Of a DNA stretch of 64,000 nt, positions 42,751 through 55,518 are shown piece by piece. How positions within the stretch are numbered: position 1 is the first letter of the stretch; the number at the start of each line of letters is the position of its first letter. Where the stretch lies: the NCBI RefSeq assembly GCF_003590095.1, contig NC_039488.1, positions 10,788,001 through 10,852,000 of the forward strand, read 5' to 3'. Below the pieces are notes generated by a model. It did no database searches. It saw only the letters and a list, made by a program, of their open reading frames with translations, and was not told where the DNA came from. The stretch is from Trichoplusia ni. Taxonomy: Eukaryota > Arthropoda > Insecta > Lepidoptera > Noctuidae. The position numbers and the translations under genes were made by a program.

Positions 42751-42990
42751 GATAAATAAATAAATGCGGACAACATCACATACATTGTTCTGAACCCAAA
42801 GTAAGTTGCTAAAGCACTTGTGTTATGGAATTTAACGTAGGTACAATGAAGGTAACACAAACACCCAGACCCAAGACAATTTAGAAATGTGAATTTTTAC
42901 ATTGCCCCGACCGGAGTTCGAACCCGGGACCTTAGAGCTAGCGACACCTTAAAACCGGCGCGTACGCCACTCGACCACGGAGGTCGTCAT
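42751..42990 (-). mobile_element. tRNA-derived SINE (family A), reverse copy
   Basis: It matches the SINE at 34184 over its full length in the opposite orientation. The B-box (reverse of TTCGAACCC), the A-box (reverse, CTCGACCACGG) and the ATAAATAAATAAA tail are all visible. The two copies could pair as inverted repeats, 8.3 kb apart. Confidence 0.8.
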
Positions 42991-45778
42991 TTTGAGGATA
43001 TTTTGATGCTCTTCATTTTTTCTCCATAAATATTTCGCCAACTTATCCAACATTACTTTACTGTGCCCAGTGCGCGCTCTCCCTTCGCTGTCCTCGACTA
43101 TGCTCTCAGATAAGCTGGGACGTGCGCATTTTATTTATTTTAACATTTTTAAGTCGGCGTGGGCGTTTATTTCTTATTGGCAGCGCACGCGGCGCGGTAA
43201 GTCACGACGTCGGCGCGGCCACCTTGAGGGCTAAATAGCACCTACGAGCGCAACCAAGACCTACAACGCTTATTTAATGCACACTTAAATAGATCCTCCC
43301 GAACACTAAATATGCTTATATCTTTGTCATCTTTGTATTATAGTTTTGTTTTCAAGTTGAATGCTACAGCTAGACTGTCTATAAGATGTTTATCTTTAAT
43401 TACTAGGGTGAGATGATGGGTTTAAATGTGAAGTGTTAGTCTCGTTGTTTTATTTTTAAGTACTATGCGGACTGAATTCTTATGAGAAGAAACTATAATA
43501 TAAATATGAATTGAAAAAAGTGGCGCGTGACGGTTGTTTTTTAACGCCGATAAAGAAATTTCACTTCAATAATATTGAATGTTAAACAATCAATAATAAA
43601 TAGATACCTACATGTAGCTTTTAAATAGAGTTTGTTTATGTAGCTAACGAAAAAAAGTATCCGATATTTTATAAACACAATGTTACGTTGCTAGGCAACT
43701 AAATGACTGTTATTATGCAATGACAGACATGGAGTTTTATCACAGTCTGAAATCTTTTCTACGCGATATTAAATAAAGTCGTTCACTGTAACTTGATCTA
43801 ACCATAACTAAGACCACTCAGGGGTCGTAAACATATTTATTTGCATTTTAGTTGCATTCTGAGAAAAATGTGGGACTGTTAAATTTTTACATTCTCTACG
43901 TGATTGCGGATTTGTGAAAAGAAATGATTTTGTAAAAATAAGGCGTTTTTGTTCAAAATAATCATGCGCAAGCTAATGGTGAAACTTGAATGTGTTGTAG
44001 GTGCAATAGCAAAGAGATGTTCAAGAATTTATTAGAAGTAATTTGATGTGTTGAAATAACGCCTAGAAGAATACGAATAGTGTCAAATTAATCAAATTTC
44101 CATTTATTCATCGGCCATTGTAAATAGCGGAATCGGGGCCCTGGATTCAGGGTATGAATGTGACGGCAATTAAACAAATACAGCCTTTATTTATTTATTT
44201 ATTTTAGCCTTGTATTTTGGAGAGTTAGAAAAGTACAGTTGTGACCACAATAAAAAAATACCTGAAAGTGAGTACAAGCTTGAATATCTTACAAAGTAGG
44301 TAATATCGATGAGTCGACCCCACCTAGGTATCCACATAAAATACCGGCTCTTTTCACTTTGTACTTACATGTATATTTAAATACGTCGTGATTGTACATG
44401 TAAGGTCAGCAACGAAAATCAATAAACGAAATCGGCTTTATTAACCGTCATTTTTTCAATCGTTTGAAACCTTAGTTCAGTCTTCAGTTCAGCTAATTTA
44501 GACGCAACGGAACGGAGGGATATAATCACAATAGACTACTAATAACGTGGTATAAGTCACTTTTCAAACGCTTGTTTGTTTTTATCCACGAACGCTTGAT
44601 CTGAGTCCTGATATCTTTGTGCACGTGACTCGATTGTTGCCTAACTGCGGGAGTTCTTTAAAAACTTGGTTACTTGGCTAAGAGGTTCTATTAGTATTGA
44701 CTTTTGTTGCTGACTGTACATAAGCCGCGTATAATTATGTGAACCGTCCACAATGCAGTCACAGATTCGTGACAAGACCGTCCTCCGGCCGGGCGGCTGC
44801 GCTGCGCACGCGCGCCACGCGAAAATTATTAAGGTCAATATTGTACCTAACGGTGTCTTGAAACTTATGTTAAAACATTATTGAAATAATTGTGTTTTAT
44901 GCGAATAATGTATGAAATTAAATCCATAGTGGTTTCTTAGGTTTACGCGAATGTAAGATCGCGAACTTTTACCGACATTTCCACACCTTTGCAGGTATCA
45001 TAGTCACGGGCAGACTCGGGATCTAAAATCTAAAATTAAACCGCGTAAAATCCGTAAAAGTAGTTTTATTTTAAATTAAATCCAGTTAAATTTTAACCGT
45101 TAATTTCTGTTACCTACTAAAAGGACCAAGAGTAGTTTGAATTTTTATATCGAATCATGCATAGAATACCATACCGCTCAGCCAACAGCAACTCTTAAAT
45201 TAAGAGTGACAGTTGTAAAGACGGCGTAGAGGCGTTTCTCTTAAACAACTGCAACAGTCTTACGCACTTTAATGGGTTGTTTTAGGCCCCAGGTCATATC
45301 AAAGATGTACTAGTGTACTTGGGTACTTCATTTTAAAAATAAACTTGCTAAGCTGAAAAATAGTACTTATTATATCTTACTACTTACTAACTTACTTAAG
45401 ATAATTTAATTTAGGAGCCAATGTACTTTTAAGTCTTTTAATCTAGCCTCTTTTAAATCCCACTGCTGGGCAAATTCCTAACCCTTTCGCTTCCAAAACT
45501 CTCTATCTTTTGCGATTTTGATAGAGATACCTATATTTTCTTAGTAATCATTTCAGAATTAATATTTTTTTTATTTGTATATTTCGCAACTTGACTACCT
45601 CTTAAGATAATTGGTTTTTAAATAAAAAAGCAAGGTAAGGCAACTTCGTTCTGAATTTCCTATATACAAGTGGAAAGATAAATAAAGGTTTTTGTATATA
45701 ATGTTCCGGTTAACCACAGACAGTAAAACTATCATTAAAATTTATATAATTTGATCCTTTATTATAAAACTGGTCAAC

Positions 45779-46022
45779 TGCGAGTCGGACACGCGACATG
45801 GATGTTTCCAGGTTAAGATCGGTTGAGTGACAAATATTATTTTTATTTTTCACTCTCCAATGAATCGATGATCATAACAAGCGTTGCTTAACCTTAATCT
45901 TTAATTTTATTATCTGTTGTAATAAAGACAATATAACTACATCATCTGTAAAAAAAACAACTGTTTGGCAATCAAGAAATGAGATACAACACGGTGCGGA
46001 CAGACAGACGGAACTCTAAAAA
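45779..46022 (+). repeat. Second, older copy of the GAGTCGGAC...GACAGACGG repeat
   Basis: TGCGAGTCGGACACGCGACA, ATGAGATACAACACGGTGCG and GGACAGACAGACGGAACTCT occur in the same order and spacing as at 49405. Confidence 0.55.
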
Positions 46023-46146
46023 TCACTGAATAATAATAATTTAAGCATTGTTACACTTAATTATAATCTTCATAGAAGACGACATTTGAACTAAGTAATT
46101 TAATCCTTGCATTGCTGAGTTAATTAATAATGGCATTGCTAAAGAT

Positions 46147-46280
46147 GCACAAAGAACACTCAGACTCAGAACAAGTATATAAAAACAAATGCTTGTTCTC
46201 AGCAGGGATCGAACCCACTACACATCAAGCTCCGTGGTCATTAGCACGGCGACCTTATACTCTTCGACTGTCCGCCCATC
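46147..46280 (-). mobile_element. tRNA-derived SINE, reverse
   Basis: The plus strand reads AGACTCAGAACAAG, then GGGATCGAACCC (B-box reversed) and TCCGTGGTCATTAGCACGG (A-box reversed). Confidence 0.65.
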
Positions 46281-46624
46281 GCTTACTTTGTAGTACTTAA
46301 GGTTCTTAGGTAACTAAAATCTATATTTAGGTCTTAATGAAGCCATAAACCCGCATATAATTTAGGGTCCTGGATTTTATTAACGAAATGACCTTGAAAG
46401 CATTTGACATTTAAAGCACATGCCTATTTTTTATGATTTTTTTAACGATCAATATATTTGTTTTATGCTTCAAATTACAAAGTATTAAACTACTTACATA
46501 GAGTTTAATTACTAAATGTTTACTTTTTGCGATGGAAATGTCTGGACTTTTTGGTCATTTATTAAATTCTTTGACAGGGTTGTCACTTCAAAAAGTATTT
46601 AATCAAAGATAAATATCTGTGTTG

Positions 46625-46945
46625 ATCATCATTATCAGCCTAGCCTTTTTCTAACTATGTTGCGGTCGGCTACCAGTCTAAACGGATGCAGCTAAGTACC
46701 AGTGTTTTACAAGGAGCGACTGCCTATCTGACTTCCTCAAACAAGTTACCTGGACAACACGATAGCCCTTAGTTAGGCTGGTTGTCAGACTTTCTAGCTT
46801 CCGACTACCCGTAACGACTGTCAAAGTTGTATGAATAACAGCCGGGGCCCATAATTTAACGTGCCTCCCGAAACACCGACGATCTTGTTATGACATCGAT
46901 GGTCGCCCATCTACCGTGTGAAGCAAACCTATTGATCGATCAGCT
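46625..46945 (+). repeat. Dispersed noctuid-type repeat
   Basis: Motifs TGCGGTCGGCTACCAGTCTA, CAGTGTTTTACAAGGAGCGA, CTGCCTATCTGACTTCCTCA, CGACTACCCGTAACGACTG and TTTAACGTGCCTCCCGAAAC occur in order. I recognise this set from a repeat that is very abundant in noctuid moths. It is non-coding and its class is not known to me with certainty. Confidence 0.65.
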
Positions 46946-47443
46946 TATGCAGTTATAGCTAAGCCAAGAACTCTTAAAAAAAAAACTATACGTATAATGA
47001 ACAAGAATATTGCAACGCGAAACCAAATTCATGTACAGATTTAAATATCCCAACATCTCAAATATTTGCAAAAATCTTTACCCAGATAAACGGCACCAGT
47101 AAACTTATTTAATGAAAATGAGAAAAACCAACAAGGTGCGTCGGTTCCGCTTAAAAACACCTTATGTAAGATAATTAAAATGCGGCAAAATTACTCTGAA
47201 GCACCGAAAGTAAACAAGTCTTTGTTTTTTCACGACGCGGTCCCATGAAGGTTGTTGCAGACAACTCGATAAAATTCCCTTCTCGTTTATTTTAAGTTTT
47301 AAGTCTCGGCTTTACATCGAAGGTAATTAAGCACCGAAATGTCCCTGTTGTGAGGCGTCGCTCTAAAAAATCACCGCACAACAATTTGCCTCATTATCTT
47401 CATGTTTTGAATCATATTTGTCGTGCTAGCCTCCAATTAGGAA

Positions 47444-47445
<2 letters not shown>

Positions 47446-47503
<58 letters not shown>
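47446..47503. repeat. (AT)n microsatellite
   Basis: About 29 pure AT dinucleotide repeats, likely length-polymorphic. Confidence 0.95.
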
Positions 47504-47505
<2 letters not shown>

Positions 47506-49404
47506 ATTCTCATTTCAGGAATGAAATATCATTGAATATATAAAGTTATTAGAGACACGTTCCACTCGTGTTAGTCCCTTTCAGTAAAGATCTATTACGA
47601 CCTGCTTTGTTAATCAGCTAAGTGTATTTGGATCACATACAATCCACAGTCGCGCCTCCGACTCACACTTGACCTATCTCTTTTTCCTTCAAGATCCAGA
47701 TAGATGATTATTATCATAATAATACACGAGTGCAAACATTCATTTTGAACTTGGTGCTATACCTGAAACCCACGATTTTTCCTACAAAAAGAAATATATT
47801 AGAACTGTCCTAGAACAGTAGGCAATCAACAGTCACCTGTAACAAGACCTAGCAACCTAGAAGTATCAATTGACACTCCAGCAGTAAAGAACATCAATCA
47901 GCAAAAAAAAACTAACTCAATTACTTAGAAATTAACAAACAATGCTTACGTATAATGAAAGCACGGCCGAGTGTCCCCGACAGGTCCCCACTAGAGTAAT
48001 CCAAGGTATTCTACCGTTTGTACGCTTGTTGCACCGCGCACGACGCGATGCGAACAAAAACTGAATTGCGCTAAATTCAATTGGTTAATCAATTCAATTA
48101 ATTTGAAGGGATAGCTACCGAGCGATCGACGAAGCGCAGTAATTGGAACGATTAATGTACGGTTCGAATGAGCCATTCTTTCTTTATATCGAGGCCGGAC
48201 ATATTGAAGGCATGTTCGGAATGAATCCGACTGAAAACTAACTGCCTACGCTTTGTTGGGGCTGGATAAAATCTAGAGGCTGGTACCGTGGTTATAGAGC
48301 TTCATTAGCCGAGTCTCTGTCATGTTTTATTTTACTTTATAAAGTTTATTATACCACGACGTTATCTATAGTTTTATTCTATCAAGCTCTGTTATCGTGA
48401 ATTTATGATACCTGCCTGTGTAGTAAATTGGATTACCAATAAGAAGTTAAAAAAAAAACGAATTATTGTATTATGACTTCAAAATCTACAAATAATATAA
48501 TTTATATTCCGTAAAACGAACTCCAAAATAACATACCTCAAACCACGCAAGAATTCCTTCAATTTTATTTGCGCCCAAAAAGAATGACAGCTAATAATTA
48601 CATCACATGACAGTTGGAAGTGAGTGTTGTCAAAGGGACGTGACCACGTGCGCCGGCGCAGCCCGCCCTGGGTGGTAGCCTGGTGGGCCTTTTTGTTTTT
48701 TCGCATTTTTTTTATCTAACGACACGTGATGACCATGTAAACAGCCCTGAGGCAGACCACCAGCACATGCAGCCTAAAACTGGCCAATACTTTTTGGGTG
48801 GCGCATTAGATTTAAAAACAAACTAATTAGTTTTATTTCTTTGAATAAGGCAAAGTAAGGTATAAAACATGCTTAACTATAACAAATTGAAAGATACAGA
48901 GGAAATTTAGTCATAGGTAAAATATATTATTCTAATTCAACTTATTAGGATACTAATACACAAAAAAAATATATTAATAAGAACTATCATCTTCTTAAAC
49001 TTCTTCGTTTTTGTTAAACTAATTTGTCGAGAAATGAAAAGAAAGTGCGTCAAGGATACACCCTTTCAGTGAAAAAAGTTATTTTCTAAAGCACCAATCA
49101 ATTACAGATAAATAAGTAACGACGCACGACTTAAAGTATAGCTCATTAACTCTGTAAATTATGCAAATATGACGAATAAATCAGTACTCATTAACATTTT
49201 ATTTGAAGGATGGGGGCATCAGCAGGAGTTGGTCTGGTGAAAACTGCGTTGTACGCCTTTCGACTCATATTTACACAAATTACAACTTCGAACCGGAGAT
49301 CCTCAATTTTGGGGTTTGTCCAAATTGCCATTATTAAAAGACCACAATTGGCCCACCCAGATAGCTCAAAACTGTATTTAAGGCAATTGCTTTATTAAAA
49401 ACCG

Positions 49405-49680
49405 AAATGAAATGGGGAGTCGGATTCGTGACATTGAGGGTTCCGTTCAAATAGGTTTAAGAAATGCGAATTTTAACCAATAAACACCCATCAATGTCAT
49501 AATCGTAACAACAAATGCTTTACAAAATTTTTATTCTTCACAGTTTATTCTTATAGTGGCAACAGAAGTAGCTATATCACCAAAAAAAAATAACATGCTA
49601 GCAATAACGACTCTTGAGTTACAGAAGACAGACTGACAGACAGTATGAGTACCCTAAGAAACCTATGGAACCCTAAAACA
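49405..49680 (+). repeat. Dispersed lepidopteran repeat (GAGTCGGAT...GGAACCCTAA type)
   Basis: It begins GGAGTCGGATTCGTGACA and AGGGTTCCGTTCAAATA, has a middle TATAGTGGCAACAGAAGTA, and ends GACAGACTGACAGACAG and GGAACCCTAAAA. This is a common non-coding repeat in moths. A diverged copy is at 45779-46022. Confidence 0.6.
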
Positions 49681-52600
49681 ACAAAAAGGTTTGTTAAAAC
49701 AAAGCTGTCTAACTCGTGATTACGGTGGGTGCACCTGCGACGCCACCGAGGACAATCAGTCCAGTCGCGGTGGCTACTGATATCTTATTACAAATGAAAT
49801 TGTATGAAGCTGAAGACAAGGGACGATCACACACTGATATTATGTTATTATGAAAAAAAAACTCCCGCTGTAAGTAATCAGTCTTTAGAATGTTCAAGTC
49901 ACATACACGAAGACATTCAAAACTTAGAACAAGCGTTCGTAGATCACTCAAATGGTTGTTCTACTCGAGGATCGAAGTTCTTTCGCGCACCGTGGGTTTG
50001 GCGTGTTTACCTGTCTAGCTAGTCCTAAAGTCTTCTGAAAGATATAAAATAAATGCGGTTTGGAAAAATGGTGGTAAAGATAGATAGACATATAGAGATA
50101 AGACATTATATCACAAATTTTTTAGCCCAATCTTTAACAGTGCAAACGCGATTAGTTAAACTAAGACTGGCCGATTTTTAGAAATAACCCAGATAATAAC
50201 AGGCTGTTGACAAATCGTCTGTCCGTATTATATGCACAATCTACTGAGGAAGTAATTCAAAGATAACGTATTTAAAATAATATTTCTCAGGCTTACGCAT
50301 GCAGCCCGATCAACGTTAATACTAATTGCTCTCGAATGGTTTCAACACAATCTAAACGATTGATCAGACGTGAATATCGCATATCTTTTTATGATAGTGC
50401 TTGTAAAAAATCGACCGCAATCTACCAAGGGATACCTGCTTAAATGTTACAGATACTTCGAACCGGGTGGGCCTAAGTTTCATCAAAATTCGGCCGACCA
50501 CCGAGGTGACCACCTAGATTTACAGCAGATCAAAGTGCTCCACAAAAAAGGTATTCGGCTCCAACGAGGGAGCTAACAAAAAGGCTAATAAAATCATCTA
50601 ATCCGTATTGAAGAGTTCCTAATGTATAGGTAGTTAGTTTTTTATAGTCAGTCTTTGGTCCTTTACCTACGTCACAGAATACTTCGTGCCTACATCATGT
50701 AGGCGGAACAGGTTATAAGAGTAGTATTATTTAATTGTATATATCAAGTAAATCTAAGCCAACCATTTCTTTTTAAACAAACAAACCACAAATTAAAATT
50801 AATTAATTTTAAAATTGGATCTCTCGCTGATCCTTAGGTAGGTTTACATACCCGAGTCGGAAAATAATCCTTCCAAAAAAAAACTGTTAAAATTATTTTA
50901 ACGCTGCATATTCAATCTAAATTCCTTAAACCGACTATATTACCGCTTCAATCAACACTGGAGAAAACACAATAATCGTTGGTAATATGGCAATTTGCAT
51001 GCGGCCGCCGTCCTCTCTGCTCATTAGGTCGTGTCACGCGTCATAACACTGATTAATTGGCCTCCGACGCTTGATACGAATACAAAGAGATGTAAAAAAC
51101 AATGACAAGCAAGCAACGACCTTTCGGTAACGAGGAGCCGTCACTCAGGCGAACGAGCCAGCCATACACTTGACAAGTTCAATTTATATGCAACTCGATG
51201 CCTACACTCGTTCCCATTTGAATGATAGGCAATAAAGTCACGGCACCGATACCCATCGGAATTATCACCGAATAATTTTCAAAAAAATTACCATAAACTT
51301 GCATTCATGCATTCCTATCGGATGCGAATTTATATCTCGTGCTCATTAAACGAGTTATCAATGAGGTTCTTGTATTAATATATTCGGAATCGGGTACTAT
51401 TGGGAGAAAATTACACGGGTATCGACATTATGATAGCAGTACAGAAGTTAACAAACAGGGCCTAAAGACGCGCTACTTGGGTGGCTCGCCACTCTCGGCA
51501 GATGTTGTAAAGATTGATAAAAAAAATCACATTTCAATTACTTCCATCGTTAGAGGACGATATTATGGACATTACACGTAAACACATCGTCTTATGAATT
51601 TTAATGAGGGACGTAATGAACGTGATCGGGTGAGGCTAAGAGCTCGAATTGTGTTGTAAAATATTTACCGACTGCAGGATCGGGTTACCACTTTCTAAAA
51701 TAATAATGACGCACTTGGCGACAACGGACGATTCGTTATTTATTTTTGCGAAATTCACCAGACGGTTAGGCATAAAATTGATGAGTCTCATTAAATGTTA
51801 GTTATCACTGCAATAAATAACACGTTAGCGTTAGATTTTCGTAAACATTTTGCAAAAAATAGATTGATGTCAAAATTCAGAGATGGTGTACTGCTCAGTT
51901 TTTAGGTGCAGTTATCGGTTGCCTTTTCGCTTTAAAATGTTCAGATACATATTGTCAATATTCGTAGATACATGTATTATAAATATACAAGCCTTGAGAA
52001 GCAGGCTTTCCTGAATATCTTCAATTGCTCTTGACACTCCGATCTTTTGTGTGGCTCTCAGTAATTTTTCCCCAGAGTTGTCATAAAAACTCAAAGTAAA
52101 GAATGAAGCGCGATAATATACAGATGTTACTTTACATATATCTATGTGTCTTTCCAACTAATGTAATGTTATCGTCTAGAAAACTTATCTACTTACACAA
52201 TGGAGTAGTAAAAAGTATCTTCCAGTTTTTACGAAAACTTAAATGGAGTAAATGGTCTGCACATGTCTGTGGATGCAGGTGCCCCGTGTTAGGTGTTAAA
52301 CTTTAGTTGCAGCAAAAAGGTTCGTAAAAGGTAAAATTTATAGGATTCCATGAAAATACCCTTTTTTTCGACACCTCCGAGTTGCTGTCGCTATTGATAC
52401 TTCAAGCTGCTTAAGTCCGTTTGACGATTTTTTTTCAACAAAACAGCCTTTCAAACATTCCTTTCATCAGTAATGAGGATATACACTGATACATATAGTT
52501 ACTATGATTGCAAGAGCTTCAGTCGAAAATACCAAAAAATAAACAAACATTAAAATTCAATTCGAATCCGAGCGATAAATCAATCTTTGATAACTTTCAG

Positions 52601-52930
52601 TGCAGGTATTCTCTTTGCTTACTTTCGTAGACATGAAAATTGTGTAAATAATTAGAGTGGACGGTGATTGTGGCAAATTACAGCCGCAGGTGCAATAACT
52701 CTCAGATACCCGTTCATTAGTGTCGGGACAGTGCAAACAAACGCTCATAATTGAATGTATTGACGAATTAGCCGACCACCGCGAGGGCGCTACCTTGGTG
52801 GCTTGGCTCATGTTACAAATAAACGATTTGTCTTGGTTCCCTTTGATTTTTTTAATTATTGTTCTTCTTATGTACAGTGAGCGTAAAAAATTGATAATTA
52901 TTTGTAGATGTCCAAAGACGTTATCTATAC

Positions 52931-52992
52931 TCTATACTAATATATAAAGCTGAAGAGTTTGTTTTTTTGTTTGAACGCGCTAATCTCATTTC
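52931..52992 (+). mobile_element. 5' fragment of Lep1-like Helitron
   Basis: It shares the first 60 or so bases of the family (TCTATACTAATATATAAAGC to GAACGCGCTAATCTCA), then diverges. The 3' end is missing. Confidence 0.65.
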
Positions 52993-54623
52993 TGTAATTT
53001 AAGGCTTTTGTAAATGGAAACGTAAAAAAAATCTTTGTCCATAGATGTAGAACCTTAAACTCTAGATCTGCGGTTTTATCAGAAGATTCTTAAGAAGATA
53101 CCTTTATTTAAGTACCAACTCTAGAAGTCCTTTTTCTCATATAAATACTTCATAGTTACAATAAGTTCTTATTTAATGTTTACTTATAATCTCCTCTCTT
53201 AAGGGGTAACTTCCTAGTCCAATTCAACAAAGAAGACTGATTACAGCTGATGATAGACGCACGAAATCTTTGCATAAAACCTTGAGAGCATGTTTTGTTG
53301 TGAGATGTACTTAGCTTGGCAGTGACGCATGAGAACCGAACAAATGACTTGCGCCGACATACATTATTCATGGTTGGTATTATACAAGACTGTTTCATCA
53401 AATTATTTGACAGTGACTAGTTCCTTGTGATTATTGGTGCAGGAAAGAATTTATGGTCATTGGTTTTCGTCGAGAGATACTAAAATATAGCAGGCGAAGA
53501 AAAGTGATATTATGATGATAATAATGAATTCGTAAGATTAATAATTATGGGCGTGTTTCGGTACCGGCTAGCCTGTTGTTTGATTCCGTGGGATGTAAAT
53601 ATGTAACAAATGAAATCGCGGCAGCCAAGATCGTGTCGTTAACGTCACTTGATCCTTATTGATTTATTGTGTTTATGCATTGCATATCTGGTGACCACTC
53701 GGCTAAGCAAGCAGTAAAAAAAGTGCATATTCAATACATATTGTAAATTCTGTCACTATAGTCATTCGTGCTGGTAATTACGATAACCTACACCTATATA
53801 CTTATCAATTCGGGGTTACAAAAAGACTATAAGTATTTCTCTAACTTTTGGAATTACTCAAAGCAACCAACCATAAAGAAAATGTGATTCATATGTCTTA
53901 TACATAGGTACTTACGTGTTCATACGTAGTGTTATTCTTTTGTTTAATTCCTTGTGCAAGTTTTGCAGGTATTGAGAAGCAATACAATGCTTACAGCTAA
54001 GTAGCTTTATTACGGAATACGTAAAGTTCAGATGGGCAATTGCACTTTGTAAAATATTAAAAGTTAGGTCTGGTCGATAAATGAAATAAAATCAAATAGT
54101 ACTATTCTTTTTTAAATAGTTCTGCGCAGAGGCTTTGGTGGTTGATCAAATAAAATAAAACATATCTGTAATTATTTTCATACTTTTATTTCTAGATTAA
54201 TGGCATATTCTTTTAGGTACATCTTCTTATATTACATACAAATAATCTTAAATAATATCACGTTATTCTCTTAATCATTTACATTGAGACGGCAAATAGT
54301 TATAATTGTTTACAATTAAAATATTATAAGTAGATTGTTCGCGCATCATTCATAATGTCATTCAAAAAATATGTAAACATAAACACAGTGGGTTCTACCA
54401 CTAACTATTAAAGGAGGATTGTTGCCATTGTTGGAAAGAGACATCGCTATACGAAATGTAGAGCTCTATCTTGCTTGCACAACCACAACACTCTTACTTC
54501 AGAAGGCGATGGTAGATCCCTATTTCACAAGCAAAATCATCTTAACATATCTATCACTCATAAACTAACTCCTACATGTATTGTAGATTACAAAATAAAC
54601 TGTCCTTATCGGTAACTGGTGTG

Positions 54624-54630
54624 GGAAGAC
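54624..54630 (-). promoter_or_regulatory. GY-box / miR-7 seed site 1 in hairy 3' UTR
   Basis: The minus strand reads GTCTTCC, the GY-box, which is complementary to positions 2-8 of miR-7. The match extends two more bases (TAGTCTTCC). Drosophila hairy is a published miR-7 target through such a site. A Su(H)-like TGTGGGAA overlaps on the plus strand but is probably incidental. Confidence 0.55.
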
Positions 54631-54764
54631 TAAAATGACTACTAGTGTGTTCCGGTAACAAGACTAAGTGAAATATTGAGCGCAATATCGACAAATAAAC
54701 AATTAATCATAGATACTGTACTATATTACACGTAAAATATCTCTATACTCAGCTACGCCTACAA

Positions 54765-54772
54765 TGGAAGAC
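54765..54772 (-). promoter_or_regulatory. GY-box / miR-7 8-mer site 2 in hairy 3' UTR
   Basis: The minus strand reads GTCTTCCA, a full 8-mer miR-7 target (seed match plus A opposite position 1), with one further paired base upstream. It lies about 140 bases closer to the stop codon than site 1. Confidence 0.6.
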
Positions 54773-55090
54773 TGTACGATTTTGCTGTATAAGGCACACA
54801 GAATTCTTCATGTTATATCTATATATTTAATCATTATCATATTTACAAAAGCTTTAAGCAAACTTATTGTAATATAATTAAAATTAATGGCACTATTTAC
54901 TTAAACTATGCAATGAATATAACGAAACAAACTTACGTTACGTTACATAATGATAAATGAAATACTGCCTCAGATGTCATCTGCGAATGTACACGATATT
55001 ATCTATAACTTATATTAAAACCTTTCGTTAAACAGAAAGGTAACTGTAATCATACAAACTCTTGAATACAAATTAATCTCTATAAAATCT

Positions 55091-55096
55091 ATCACA
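55091..55096 (-). promoter_or_regulatory. K-box 2 in hairy 3' UTR
   Basis: The minus strand reads TGTGAT followed by A, a second K-box core about 110 bases after the first. A single 6-mer could occur by chance. Its pairing with K-box 1 and two GY-boxes makes function more plausible. Confidence 0.4.
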
Positions 55097-55201
55097 CATT
55101 CAAACTGACCACACAACACGATTAATGCCGTAACATTTGACCTAATACTAGGAACTATATTCTGTCGCGTAGACATACTATGTACACGTACAGCTATAAT
55201 A

Positions 55202-55209
55202 TATCACAG
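55202..55209 (-). promoter_or_regulatory. K-box 1 in hairy 3' UTR
   Basis: The minus strand reads CTGTGATA, exactly the extended K-box consensus, starting 25 bases after the stop codon. In Drosophila E(spl)-class mRNAs, K-boxes are pairing sites for the miR-2/6/11/13 group and lower mRNA level and translation. Confidence 0.5.
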
Positions 55210-55234
55210 GATTATGTAAGGAATGGAGGGTGGG

Positions 55235-55518
55235 TCACCAAGGTCGCCAGGGCTTTTCTTCTGAGGGTTGTTTTCTTGTTACTAGGGCGAGAGGAGCGGA
55301 GTCCTCGTTCGGAGGGGGAGGCGTCCCCCAGCCGGAGCTCGCTGGGGAGTAACATCTGGGTTCTGATGACGTGGAGGAAGAAGCATCCCGTGGGGATAAA
55401 GGTACCAGTGTTGGGATGGCGCCGAGAGTGCTGGCGTTGACTCCCGCAGGTAGGACCAGCGCGATGTCCCCGTTGGACAACCTGGTTGGGACCAGGCGGA
55501 CGCCTGAGCCTGGACCAG
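55235..55518 (-). CDS. h: hairy terminal coding exon: CtBP motif and WRPW
   Basis: The acceptor is TTTTCTTCCAG and the exon begins in phase 1, so an Ala codon is split across the junction. It encodes a Gly-rich start, the conserved SNGDIALVLP block, a Ser/Pro-rich stretch and PPPPNEDS. PLALVTRK (55271-55294) follows, in the place of the CtBP-binding PLSLV motif of Drosophila Hairy. The end is KPWRPW with the WRPW tetrapeptide at 55238-55249 and a TGA stop at 55235-55237. WRPW is the Groucho-recruiting motif of Hairy/E(spl)/Deadpan proteins. Its position directly before the stop strongly supports the frame and the 3' end of the CDS. Confidence 0.93.

Larger units (their letters stand above)
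42991..54169. other. Gene-free DNA downstream (3') of hairy
   Basis: It contains the repeats listed separately (45779, 46147, 46625, 47446, 49405, 52931). A short CCCACTGCTGGGCAAATTCC at about 45462 looks like the scrap of another common moth repeat. No coding evidence was seen. Confidence 0.5.
54170..55234 (-). other. h: Probable 3' UTR of hairy
   Basis: This AT-rich block of about 1.07 kb follows the stop codon and has no dispersed repeat that I recognise. An AATAAA signal on the minus strand (plus TTTATT at 54185-54190) is followed by a U-rich tract (minus strand of about 54145-54165), as expected for cleavage near 54170. An ATTAAA at 54826-54831 could give a shorter form, and another AATAAA at 54006-54011 a longer one. 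The block contains two GY-box and two K-box sequences in the sense orientation, which is the 3' UTR signature of Notch-pathway bHLH genes in insects. The end is predicted, not observed. Confidence 0.55.
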
